DNA of 26,679 nucleotides from JBKBXU01 sp046313675 (GTDB lineage Bacteria > Bacteroidota > Bacteroidia > Cytophagales > Cytophagaceae). The notes below the pieces were generated by a model. It was not told the DNA's origin and did not search any database. It saw only the letters and a program-made list of their open reading frames with translations. The position numbers and the translations under genes are program-made. This document shows, piece after piece, positions 15,796-22,627 of the stretch. The DNA lies in contig JBKBXU010000017.1 in NCBI GenBank assembly GCA_046313675.1, forward strand, positions 1 through 26,679, in the 5' to 3' direction. Numbering within the stretch: position 1 is the first letter of the stretch; each line of letters opens with the position of its first letter.

Positions 15796-17793
15796 TTAAA
15801 AAAAGTCTATGAAAGCGCCGTTTTTACGCAGATCCCGGACTTCTGAAAAACTGATATTATAAACGATGTCTCCTTTTTGGGAAATCAGGTAATCATAGTA
15901 ATTCTGGGCCTTCTCAGGGAGTCCGCCATCCGTTGAAAGGACGATTATTCTGCCTTCCCAAGCCAGTAGGGTTGTGTTATGGTTTGGCCTGCTATAGCTT
16001 ATAAGTTTTTGAGAATGCAACTCATCTGTTTGGATAATCCTATAGTTTATCCCCTTCTTTGTCAGGTGATTTTTGACGACAAATTTTACTCGGGAAGGTT
16101 CACCATCGGTTACAATAAGTGCCTCATTTCCTTTGATTAGGGCCAGATTTATGCTTCCGGGGATATTATAAACCACAATGCCCTTTTGATGGACATGATT
16201 ATAGTGGATAAAAATGGAGTAAACTGCCAGACATATACCGGTACATAGGCTTATATAAATTAGCCAGGATTTTTTGTAGAGTATAAAACCAAGGACACAT
16301 ATCAGCAGGAGGGTTAATGCCACAGCCTCAAATGCTGATAGGTAAATAGGGGCAATAAGTCCTCCAGGCAAGCTTTCTATGAACCTGACAAGTGCGTTAA
16401 GAAAATCAATGCTGTATTCAAGCAATTGATAAATAAAGGTATGTACCGGCAATATGGCAGCTATACTAAGAATTAAAAAACCTCCAAGGGTAATAATGTA
16501 TACTGGCAAAGTGATTAGCAGGTTTGTAATAAGAAAATAGGTTGGGAATTGGTTGAAGTAGTAAAGGCTGAGAATGGATGTTCCTGCCTGTGCAGAAATG
16601 GAAACAGCTATTACCTGCCAGGCCTTGTCCAAAATATAATTTTCCGGAAGCCAGTAATTATAAATTCTCTGGTATAATAATAAAATGCCCATTACTGCTG
16701 AATAGGATAATTGAAATCCTATGTTTGAAATGTTATAAGGGTTTATGATCAAGAGGATAACTGCCGAAATGGCTATGGTATTAAATATATTGGAAGATCT
16801 GAAATAATTAATGCCTAGTTGTATAAATGTAAACATGGTTACGGCACGCATGACAGAGGGAGATAAGCCGGTCAAAAAGGCATAAAACCACAAAAGAGCT
16901 ATGATGAACAAAGGAATTACCCATTTTAAGGGCTTAATTTTTTGAAGTTTTCCAACTATAAAATTTAAGAATAGAAATAGTATTCCGACATGTAAGCCTG
17001 AAACAGCAAGAATATGCATAGCTCCGGTAGAAGCATAGGAACTGCGAAGTTCTTTATCAAGGTCTTTTTTATCGCCAAGCAATATGGCTGCTGCTATTTG
17101 AGTATTGGCAGGGTTTGAGAAGTTTTCGTTCAGTTTTGCCAGGAGCTTTTTTCTTAGAGAATAGGAGTAGCCACTAAGAGACTTTTCTTCTACATGCCCA
17201 ATTTTGGTCACATGCCTGGCTTGGGCAAAATGCTGATGGTAAATATTCTTTTGTTTAAAACGAAGCTGGTTATCAAATTCTCCGGGATTGCCAGCATTAC
17301 GAATTTCTTTCGGATGGCCGATTATAAGAATCTGGTCGTTCCGATGAAAGTTTCCGGCTGATTTATTTACATAGAGGAATAGTTTCCCTGTAGTTGCTAT
17401 CCATTTTTCACCATTTTTTATTCCTTCAATTTTTATTACATAGGTGTAATACTTTGCTGTAGCTTTTTCTTCATCAAGTACCTTTGCAGTATAGGAAGTA
17501 ATATCTGAATGATGGGAAAAATGAGTTTCTTCATTTCGTTGATCATAGAAAAAATGTAAGGATGCACCACAGAAAAATGTGGCGATAAGTGCCATAATAC
17601 CTCTGACTGTTTTAATAATGTAGAAGAATTGGTGTTTTTTTTCAAAAAGTTTAAAACCTAGAAGGGCTATAAAGAGAATTAGTGGTATAAACAGAATACG
17701 TTCGGGAAATTCATAGTAAATGCCTGTCAATATTCCTGGGATAAAAAAGATAATATACCTTAAAAATGGAAAAGCTTGCCAGTTGAACATCAA
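15796..17793 (-). CDS. comEC: ComEC/Rec2 family DNA-uptake channel protein
   Basis: This 665-residue inner-membrane protein has N-terminal helices and an external DUF4131-type OB-like domain (about 25-200, with NPGEFDN at 169-175). The Competence (ComEC_N) membrane core follows, with ASTGAMHILAVSGLHVG (254-270) and LTGLSPSVMRAV as signatures and about ten helices. Instead of the complete metallo-beta-lactamase domain of long ComEC proteins, only a C-terminal soluble tail of about 120 residues remains, with no HxHxDH motif. In the family it carries single-stranded DNA across the inner membrane in natural transformation. It is downstream of the M43 protease gene (77-nt gap) in the phoH run. Confidence 0.9.
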   Translation of the reverse strand: MMFNWQAFPFLRYIIFFIPGILTGIYYEFPERILFIPLILFIALLGFKLFEKKHQFFYIIKTVRGIMALIATFFCGASLHFFYDQRNEETHFSHHSDITSYTAKVLDEEKATAKYYTYVIKIEGIKNGEKWIATTGKLFLYVNKSAGNFHRNDQILIIGHPKEIRNAGNPGEFDNQLRFKQKNIYHQHFAQARHVTKIGHVEEKSLSGYSYSLRKKLLAKLNENFSNPANTQIAAAILLGDKKDLDKELRSSYASTGAMHILAVSGLHVGILFLFLNFIVGKLQKIKPLKWVIPLFIIALLWFYAFLTGLSPSVMRAVTMFTFIQLGINYFRSSNIFNTIAISAVILLIINPYNISNIGFQLSYSAVMGILLLYQRIYNYWLPENYILDKAWQVIAVSISAQAGTSILSLYYFNQFPTYFLITNLLITLPVYIITLGGFLILSIAAILPVHTFIYQLLEYSIDFLNALVRFIESLPGGLIAPIYLSAFEAVALTLLLICVLGFILYKKSWLIYISLCTGICLAVYSIFIHYNHVHQKGIVVYNIPGSINLALIKGNEALIVTDGEPSRVKFVVKNHLTKKGINYRIIQTDELHSQKLISYSRPNHNTTLLAWEGRIIVLSTDGGLPEKAQNYYDYLISQKGDIVYNISFSEVRDLRKNGAFIDFF

Positions 17794-17870
17794 AATACCA
17801 TTTGATAATCAATGCGATATTATCGAAATAATATTTAATAATAAAGAAAAAATAAATACTTTGGTGGAAT

Positions 17871-19691
17871 CTACTGGACTATGACCTTTCTGACCACAGT
17901 TTCTCCTCCCGAAGAAACCCTGAAGATGTACATGCCTCTTCTTAAATCCTCTACAATGATTTGTTTAATATAGCTAATCCGGTTAACGTCAGTCCATTCT
18001 TTTAACTTTTGTCCTAGGGCATTAAAAACCTCAAAAGTGACGTCACGGTCTCCTGTGAAAAGTACTTCTGCATTTACTATTCCTGAAGCTGGATTAGGGT
18101 AGAAATTGACATTTAGTTCAGGAGCAGTCCGGTATATGTTAAAATTGTCAATATATACGCGGTTGATACCTTTGGAATGGTTTTCAAACCTGAAGAAAAC
18201 GATTCTTCGGTTTTGAATATGATTAAGGTTAATCCGGATCTTTTGCCACTCATGTTCCTGAGGGAAGAAGTCGTCGGTAATACGTTGAGTTGAGAGTAGG
18301 TTTTGGCCGCTTAACATAGTCAAAGGAGTCCAATCTATACAATTGGTACTGTAGGACACTACCAGGCTATCGGTTTGATTAGATTGATTGTTGGCATAGG
18401 CAAGATCAAATTCCATGATAGGATAGCTTACGGCCTGAAAATCCAGAAAAGGAGAGATGAAATAGTAATAATTTCCGGCAGTTTCAGAGGTATTGTTAAA
18501 ACTTATGGAGTTGGATGTTTCGTTCCTTGCACCCGGGTTTGTCAGCTCCCAGTTTCGTGCATTTCCAACAGGGGATTTAGAATGCCATCCTTCTGCGGTA
18601 TAATTTCCATTTTCAAAGCTGGTGAAATATGGAGCAGCTAATCTTTCACCGCCCCCACAACAACCGGATGAAAATCGTAAGGCTGCTCTTCGGGGGCTAT
18701 TTTCGAGGACTATGCGCATTCGGTTTGACTGGCCTATGGTGAAAATGTTCATGCATTCATCATTGGTATAGTCCATATAGTTTTCTATCATTTCCCTTAT
18801 AGGTATGCCTGTTTCGGCACAATCTGAAAACTTTTCGGTGCAATTATGATTGGCGTTTTCATGACGGGGGGTGTCGTTGACAAAATCGTTGCCACAACGG
18901 ACATCTCCCCAAATATGCCTGAGACCCAGCCAGTGTCCCACCTCATGGGTGGTAGTACGGCCAAAGTGGTAAGGAGCCCGGGCTGTTCCCAGGGCTCCAA
19001 AAGCCCTGAAGTTGATGACTACGCCATCAACCTCTGCGCCTTCGTCTATGGAACCTAATCCGTTAAGTCCTGATCCATGAGGGAGCTTGGCATAGCCAAG
19101 GAAATTGCCGGATAGATTGGTTACCCAAATATTCAAATACTGGTCGCTTGGCCAATATGATAACTCGGAAAGGAGTCTGTCGTCTTCCATCCCGAAGGAA
19201 TTGCGGCTGCTGTATACCCTTCGAATTCCGTTTGTAACATTTCCCTGGGGATCGGTTGTGGCCAGGCAAAATTCAACTTTAGTATCAGCACCTACCGGAT
19301 GGTCATTAAATCCCATTGTTTCAGGTATTTTTCTGAAATCTTGATTTAGAACCTGAATCTGAGATAATATCTGTTCATCACTTATATTGCGATTGCCTGC
19401 ACCTCCGATGGTTCCTTCAGCATTGTTGTGGATGATATGTACCACTACCGGAATGGTAAAAATTTCCGGGAAAGCATTACCTTCATCCATTCTCATGGAT
19501 TTTAATTCCCGGGCTTTTTCTGCAATTATTTTTTCAAACTTTTCGGTTTTTTCTTTTAGTCCGGGGTTTTGTTCATAAAGATATTGTTGATATTCCTGTG
19601 TATAGCAGCGTTGGTAGTTTTCCTGGGAGAAAACGGGATAAATTAAGAGGGTGAAGAATATAATAAAAAGTAAGGTTGTGCTATTTTTCAT
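17871..19691 (-). CDS. Secreted M43 (pappalysin-type) metalloprotease with T9SS sorting domain
   Basis: A signal peptide MKNSTTLLFIIFFTLLIYPVFSQ starts at 19691; an in-frame ATG at 19718 would give a longer, less typical leader. The catalytic zinc motif is HEVGHWLGLRH (about residues 249-259), and the Met-turn is in ENYMDYTNDECM. Disulfide-type cysteines lie nearby, as in M43B peptidases. A domain of about 150 residues then follows, with features of a beta-sandwich adhesion domain (YFISPFLDFQAVSYPIMEFDLAY onwards). The last 80 residues are a type A T9SS sorting domain starting VNFYPNPASG and ending in RKVIVQ. The protein should cross the outer membrane by the gliding-type secretion system and digest external protein. 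It overlaps the end of phoH by 11 nt. Confidence 0.9.
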   Translation of the reverse strand: MKNSTTLLFIIFFTLLIYPVFSQENYQRCYTQEYQQYLYEQNPGLKEKTEKFEKIIAEKARELKSMRMDEGNAFPEIFTIPVVVHIIHNNAEGTIGGAGNRNISDEQILSQIQVLNQDFRKIPETMGFNDHPVGADTKVEFCLATTDPQGNVTNGIRRVYSSRNSFGMEDDRLLSELSYWPSDQYLNIWVTNLSGNFLGYAKLPHGSGLNGLGSIDEGAEVDGVVINFRAFGALGTARAPYHFGRTTTHEVGHWLGLRHIWGDVRCGNDFVNDTPRHENANHNCTEKFSDCAETGIPIREMIENYMDYTNDECMNIFTIGQSNRMRIVLENSPRRAALRFSSGCCGGGERLAAPYFTSFENGNYTAEGWHSKSPVGNARNWELTNPGARNETSNSISFNNTSETAGNYYYFISPFLDFQAVSYPIMEFDLAYANNQSNQTDSLVVSYSTNCIDWTPLTMLSGQNLLSTQRITDDFFPQEHEWQKIRINLNHIQNRRIVFFRFENHSKGINRVYIDNFNIYRTAPELNVNFYPNPASGIVNAEVLFTGDRDVTFEVFNALGQKLKEWTDVNRISYIKQIIVEDLRRGMYIFRVSSGGETVVRKVIVQ

Positions 19692-20631
19692 TTTTATCAG
19701 CCGCTTTATCATAGGCATTTATGATTTTGCCTATCAATTTATGTCGCATAACATCTTTCTCATTTAGTTCTACGATGCCTATTCCTTGGATGTTTTTCAA
19801 TATACTTACGGCCTCCACAAGGCCTGACTTTTGTTTTCCCGGAAGATCTATTTGAGATCGGTCTCCTGTTACAATCATTTTTGATTTCGGCCCCATGCGG
19901 GTCAAAAACATTTTCATCTGCATGGTGGTGGTATTTTGAGCCTCGTCCAGCAAAATAAATGCATTGTGCAAAGTTCTTCCACGCATATAAGCCAATGGTG
20001 CTATTTCTATAATACGGGCTTCATAATAGTATTTTAGCTTTTCAGCCGGTACCATATCATCCAGTGCATCGTATATTGGCCGTAAATATGGGTCAATTTT
20101 TTCCTTCAAATCTCCCGGTAGAAATCCCAGCGATTCCCCTGCCTCAACTGCCGGCCTGGTAATAACGATCTTCTTTACTTCTTTATTTTTTAAAGCTTTT
20201 ACGGCTAGGGCAACAGCAACGTATGTTTTTCCCGTACCGGCAGGCCCAACGGCAAAAATCAGGTCATTATCCTGTGCAGCAATAACAATTCGTTTTTGAT
20301 TCTCCGATTTGGGTTTTATAACTATGCCTCTGTTTCCGAAAAGTACAACATCGTCATCCAGACTGGCAAAGCTTGCCTCTTCCTGCTCAAGATAATTAAT
20401 TACATTTTCTTCTGTCAGCTTTCCATAGCGGTTGTAATGTTCAATAAGAAGTTCAAATATATCTTCCAGTTTCTGGATTTCTAGCTGATTGCCTATTAAC
20501 CTTATCTCATTTCCCCTGGATATGACTTTTGATTTTGGAAATGCAGCGGCTATTTCTTTTATATTTCTATTTTCGACCCCTAAAAAATCTATGAGAGAAA
20601 TATTCTCAAGCGTGATTATCTTTTCTACCAA
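19681..20631 (-). CDS. phoH: PhoH family ATPase
   Basis: This cytoplasmic protein of 316 residues has an N-terminal KH-like part (about 1-100), then the PhoH P-loop domain with Walker A GPAGTGKT (129-136) and Walker B ILLDEAQN (226-233). It is of the YbeZ type, linked in other bacteria to RNA metabolism together with YbeY. It leads the - strand run and is divergent from the DUF62 gene across an 85-base gap. Its end overlaps the metalloprotease gene. Confidence 0.93.
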   Translation of the reverse strand: MVEKIITLENISLIDFLGVENRNIKEIAAAFPKSKVISRGNEIRLIGNQLEIQKLEDIFELLIEHYNRYGKLTEENVINYLEQEEASFASLDDDVVLFGNRGIVIKPKSENQKRIVIAAQDNDLIFAVGPAGTGKTYVAVALAVKALKNKEVKKIVITRPAVEAGESLGFLPGDLKEKIDPYLRPIYDALDDMVPAEKLKYYYEARIIEIAPLAYMRGRTLHNAFILLDEAQNTTTMQMKMFLTRMGPKSKMIVTGDRSQIDLPGKQKSGLVEAVSILKNIQGIGIVELNEKDVMRHKLIGKIINAYDKAADKNEK

Positions 20632-20674
20632 TCTACTTTAATTTTATTTTAAAAATAATACTCCGAAAATTATT

Positions 20675-20682
20675 TAATTTTG
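20675..20682 (+). promoter_or_regulatory. -7 promoter element (TAATTTTG) of the DUF62 gene
   Basis: TAATTTTG fits the Bacteroidota -7 consensus TAnnTTTG exactly, 34 bases before the ATG at 20717. It forms one arm of a short inverted repeat (AATTTTG at 20676-20682, CAAAATT at 20691-20697), which may be a regulator site or chance in AT-rich DNA. Confidence 0.45.
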
Positions 20683-20716
20683 TCCAATAACAAAATTTTA
20701 AACAACCATTTCTTCT

Positions 20717-21499
20717 ATGGCCATAATAACACTAACAACGGATTTTGGTTTTCGCGACCATTACACGGCGGCCGTAAAAGCAAATTTAATAAAAGTTCAC
20801 CCTAATGTGAGGCTTATAGATGTATCCCATCATATAGAGCCTTTTAATATTTCGCATGGCTCCTATGTGCTCAGCAACGTGTTTAGGGAGTTCCCTGAAG
20901 GGAGCATTCATCTGGTTTCTGTACATAAACCTTCAAGGACAGTTGAACCCTGTATAGCTTTTCAATCAAACGGGCACTACTTTTTTGGCGTTGACAACGG
21001 TTTACTTTCACTTGTAACGGAAGATGAACCAACCGAAGTAATAAAACTTCACGGGAGTGAGGAGCCTCAAAAATTTACGTTCTTTGCCAAAGATATTCTT
21101 GTTCCGGCAATAAACAAGTTGGTGGGTGGTGCTGCTTTGGGTGAATTGGGGACTGCTATGCCGGGAATGAGAAAAATGTTGAACCCTCAATTGCGTGTGA
21201 CAAAAAATCTGATTGCCGGTAATATTGTCCATATAGACCATTACGGTAACCTGGTTACCAATATTAAGAAAGAAGAGTTTGAAAGGGTTTCGGAAAGCAG
21301 GAGTTTTATGTTAAAGTTTGGCCGTGAAAATACCGATGTAATTTCTCCCACCTATCTGAGTCCGGATGAGGGAGATTGTATGGCGGTATTTAATAGTAAT
21401 GGGTATCTCGAAATAGCCATCAATAAAGGGAAAGCCGACCGCTTGTTGGGGATGCGCTCCAGCTTGCCGGTAATGATACAATTTCACCCGGAAGTTTGA
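20717..21499 (+). CDS. DUF62 family protein (SAM hydroxide adenosyltransferase-like), catalytic triad not conserved
   Basis: The 260-residue protein has the fold signature of the chlorinase/SAM hydrolase family: ITLTTDFGFRDHYTAAVK at the N-terminus, FFGVDNGLL (about 89-97), and HIDHYGNLVTNI with MAVFNSNGYLEIAINKGKA in the C-terminal domain. The hydrolytic members use an Asp-Arg-His triad, with Asp and Arg around VDPGVGxxRR and His in FHGRD. Here the aligned segments read VHKPSRTVEP (69-78) and TFFAKDIL (121-128), so none of the three is kept. Activity as a SAM hydrolase is therefore doubtful. It overlaps no gene and is directly followed by the ABM-like gene. Confidence 0.85.
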   Translation: MAIITLTTDFGFRDHYTAAVKANLIKVHPNVRLIDVSHHIEPFNISHGSYVLSNVFREFPEGSIHLVSVHKPSRTVEPCIAFQSNGHYFFGVDNGLLSLVTEDEPTEVIKLHGSEEPQKFTFFAKDILVPAINKLVGGAALGELGTAMPGMRKMLNPQLRVTKNLIAGNIVHIDHYGNLVTNIKKEEFERVSESRSFMLKFGRENTDVISPTYLSPDEGDCMAVFNSNGYLEIAINKGKADRLLGMRSSLPVMIQFHPEV

Positions 21500-21501
21500 T
21501 T

Positions 21502-21792
21502 ATGATAACCAGGATAGTAAAAATGACTTTTGACTTGGAAGGGGAGGATAAATTTCCCGGAATATTCCTCGGTGTTCAACATAAAATAAAAAGCTTTCCC
21601 GGCTGTATAGATGTCCGTCTGATGCAGGATCACCAACGAAACAATGTTTATTTTACCATCAGTACCTGGGAAAGCCATCAAGACCTGGAGAATTATAGAC
21701 AATCGGACTTATTTGCTGTGACCTGGACAAGGGTGAAAAAGTATTTTGTTGAAAAGGCGGAGGCCTGGAGCCTGGAGGAAATTAATCCCTAA
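21502..21792 (+). CDS. ABM-like ferredoxin-fold protein (antibiotic biosynthesis monooxygenase family)
   Basis: This is a small protein of 96 residues with the ABM dimeric alpha-beta barrel pattern: ITRIVKMTF strand, helix with KSFPGCIDVRLMQD, FTISTWESHQDLENY, and a final helix VTWTRVKKYFVEKAE. I start it at the ATG 21502; a TTG at 21496 overlaps the previous stop. The family is mixed in function, and many such small members degrade haem or quinones or have no known role. It lies 2 bases after the DUF62 gene, so the two are probably expressed together. No catalytic residue can be assigned with confidence. Confidence 0.75.
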   Translation: MITRIVKMTFDLEGEDKFPGIFLGVQHKIKSFPGCIDVRLMQDHQRNNVYFTISTWESHQDLENYRQSDLFAVTWTRVKKYFVEKAEAWSLEEINP

Positions 21793-21810
21793 ATTTCTAA
21801 GCAGAGGTTG

Positions 21811-21841
21811 TTGGTTATTAATATTACATTACCTACTTTTG
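21811..21841 (+). promoter_or_regulatory. Promoter of the first tRNA-Leu
   Basis: TTG at 21811-21813 and TACTTTTG at 21834-21841 fit the Bacteroidota -33 and -7 elements with a 20-base spacer, and the start would fall about 15 bases before the mature tRNA. No equivalent element is seen before the second tRNA copy. Confidence 0.55.
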
Positions 21842-21863
21842 CATCCCGTCAATTACGGTATTT

Positions 21864-21947
21864 GCCCAGGTGGCGGAATTGGTAGACGCGTTGGTCTCAA
21901 ACACCAATGAGGTTACACTCGTGCCGGTTCGACTCCGGCCCTGGGTA
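21864..21947 (+). tRNA. tRNA-Leu (CAA), intact copy
   Basis: This is an 84-nt class II tRNA. The acceptor stem GCCCAGG pairs with CCTGGGT (G1-U72 wobble) and the discriminator is A. The D-stem is GCG/CGC around AATTGGTAGA. The anticodon stem TTGGT/ACCAA encloses CTCAAAC, giving anticodon CAA for codon UUG. It has a long variable arm, then the T-arm GCCGG/CCGGC around TTCGACT. The CCA end is not encoded. It has its own promoter upstream and an 11-bp hairpin terminator downstream, so it is probably the active copy. Confidence 0.96.
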
Positions 21948-21951
21948 CTTT

Positions 21952-21985
21952 AAGCAGGCTCTTTTTTTGAGAGCTTGCTTTTTTT
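21952..21985 (+). terminator. Intrinsic terminator of the first tRNA-Leu
   Basis: Arms 21952-21962 and 21970-21980 form 11 bp (one G-U pair) with a 7-base loop, followed by TTTTT. It begins 4 bases after the tRNA and ends just before the start codon of the GIY-YIG gene, so that gene would not be well read from the tRNA promoter. Confidence 0.8.
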
Positions 21986-21992
21986 ATTAGCT

Positions 21993-22226
21993 ATGTTTTT
22001 TGTTTACGCACTTAAAAGTCTTTCTCGCAATTATATTTATGTTGGCCAAACTACAGATTTGGAGGCCAGGGTTAATCGACATAATAAAGGTTATGAAAAA
22101 ACAACTAAGCCTTATCGCCCTTTCATTTTAATTTATATAGAGGAGCATGGCGATAGAATATCCGCCAGAAAAAGAGAGAAATTTTTTAAATCAGGAATTG
22201 GAAAAGAATTTTTAAAAAAATTGTAA
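21993..22226 (+). CDS. Free-standing GIY-YIG nuclease
   Basis: This 77-residue, single-domain GIY-YIG endonuclease opens MFFVYALKSL with the first motif (FVYAL) and has YIYVGQT (residues 14-20) as the second. The conserved Arg is R26 (EARVNRHN, with H30-N31), and the putative metal-binding Glu is E62 in ARKREKFFKSG. The start is the ATG at 21993. Related small proteins are abundant in Bacteroidota and of unclear role; larger relatives are homing or restriction nucleases. The gene sits exactly between two tRNA-Leu copies and directly after the terminator of the first, with a decayed third tRNA piece 10 bases behind it. No DNA-binding domain is attached. Confidence 0.88.
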   Translation: MFFVYALKSLSRNYIYVGQTTDLEARVNRHNKGYEKTTKPYRPFILIYIEEHGDRISARKREKFFKSGIGKEFLKKL

Positions 22227-22236
22227 TGGGAGAAAT

Positions 22237-22289
22237 GCCAGATGGCGGTCTTCCCGACTACCAATGAAGTAACACTCGATGTTGAATTT
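22237..22289 (+). pseudogene. Decayed tRNA-Leu remnant
   Basis: GCCAGATGGCGG (22237-22248) matches the 5' end of the neighbouring tRNA-Leu with one deletion and one change. After a loss of about 18 bases, ACCAATGAAGTAACACTCG (22260-22278) matches its anticodon-stem and variable-arm sequence in all but two places. The T-arm is no longer recognisable. Blocks and order agree with copies 1 and 2, so shared origin is more likely than chance. Confidence 0.6.
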
Positions 22290-22307
22290 ATTGAAATAAA
22301 AATATTT

Positions 22308-22411
22308 GCCCAGGTGGCGGAATTGGTAGACCTGTCTGCCGACAGGCAGGCGCGTTGGTCTCAAACACCAATGAGGTTACACTCGTGCCGGTTCGACTCC
22401 GGCTCTGGGTA
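22308..22411 (+). tRNA. tRNA-Leu (CAA) copy with a 20-nt palindrome inserted in the D-arm; probable pseudogene
   Basis: This copy is identical to the first tRNA-Leu apart from one base (C to T, the position pairing with G7, leaving a G-U pair) and an insertion of 20 nt at 22331-22350. The insertion separates GGTAGA from CGCG, that is, it lies at the 3' base of the D-loop, and both D-stem strands (GCG and CGC) remain. The anticodon CAA, variable arm and T-arm are intact. No convincing promoter is visible before it. It could be a dead copy, or a tRNA with an added hairpin on the D-loop; the sequence cannot decide. Confidence 0.75.
22331..22350. repeat. Palindromic repeat inserted in tRNA-Leu
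   Basis: CCTGTCTGCCGACAGGCAGG folds into an 8-bp stem (one G-U pair) with a CCGA loop. No other copy is seen in this window. From memory, near-identical palindromes are scattered in other Bacteroidota genomes; this was not checked. Confidence 0.7.
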
Positions 22412-22456
22412 CTTGTGAAAAGGCGCTTTTTTAGCTCTGATTGATGTTTTTAAAAT

Positions 22457-22479
22457 TTTGTGGCAGCTATTTGTGGCAG
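22457..22479. repeat. Direct repeat TTTGTGGCAG x2
   Basis: The 10-base unit occurs at 22457-22466 and 22470-22479 with a 3-base spacer, just before the integrase remnant. This is where integrase-binding or attachment repeats are often found in mobile islands. Confidence 0.5.
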
Positions 22480-22493
22480 TAAGGTTTTAAGAT

Positions 22494-22610
22494 ATGGTAA
22501 AAAAGAGCAAAAAGGCAACTGTAAACTATATACCACCTCGATTAGTGGATTACAATGGTGATCTAACTAAGAGGTGGTATATTATTTTTTATGCTCCCGA
22601 CCAAAACTAA
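22494..22610 (+). pseudogene. N-terminal remnant of a tyrosine integrase-like gene
   Basis: The 38 codons from the ATG at 22494 read MVKKSKKATVNYIPPRLVDY and then KRWYIIFYAPDQN before a stop at 22608. The lysine-rich start and the KRWYIIFY strand look like the N-terminal SAM-like/arm-binding part of Bacteroidota tyrosine recombinases. Nothing downstream continues the protein: TKVFTS follows in frame, then another stop. The catalytic domain is missing. It lies 83 bases after a tRNA gene, a common integration site, so it is probably a scar left by an island. The alternative is a short unrelated peptide gene. Confidence is moderate because the similarity covers few residues. Confidence 0.5.
22528..22582. 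repeat. 12-bp perfect inverted repeat inside the integrase remnant
   Basis: ATATACCACCTC (22528-22539) and GAGGTGGTATAT (22571-22582) are exact reverse complements separated by 31 bases. The outer arms could form a hairpin or bind a dimeric protein. Confidence 0.55.
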
Positions 22611-22627
22611 ACCAAAGTATTTACGTC

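Noticed and set aside
18375..19578. Several + strand open frames within the M43 protease gene
   Set aside because: Short, overlapping one another, without motifs, and opposite a clearly real gene.
22331..22350. The tRNA insert as an intron
   Set aside because: At 20 nt it is far too short for a group I or II intron, lies in the D-arm rather than the anticodon loop, and is a simple palindrome.
22412..22440. Terminator after the second tRNA
   Set aside because: Only a 5-bp A/T-rich stem (AAAAG/CTTTT) with a 3-base loop is present, too weak to call.
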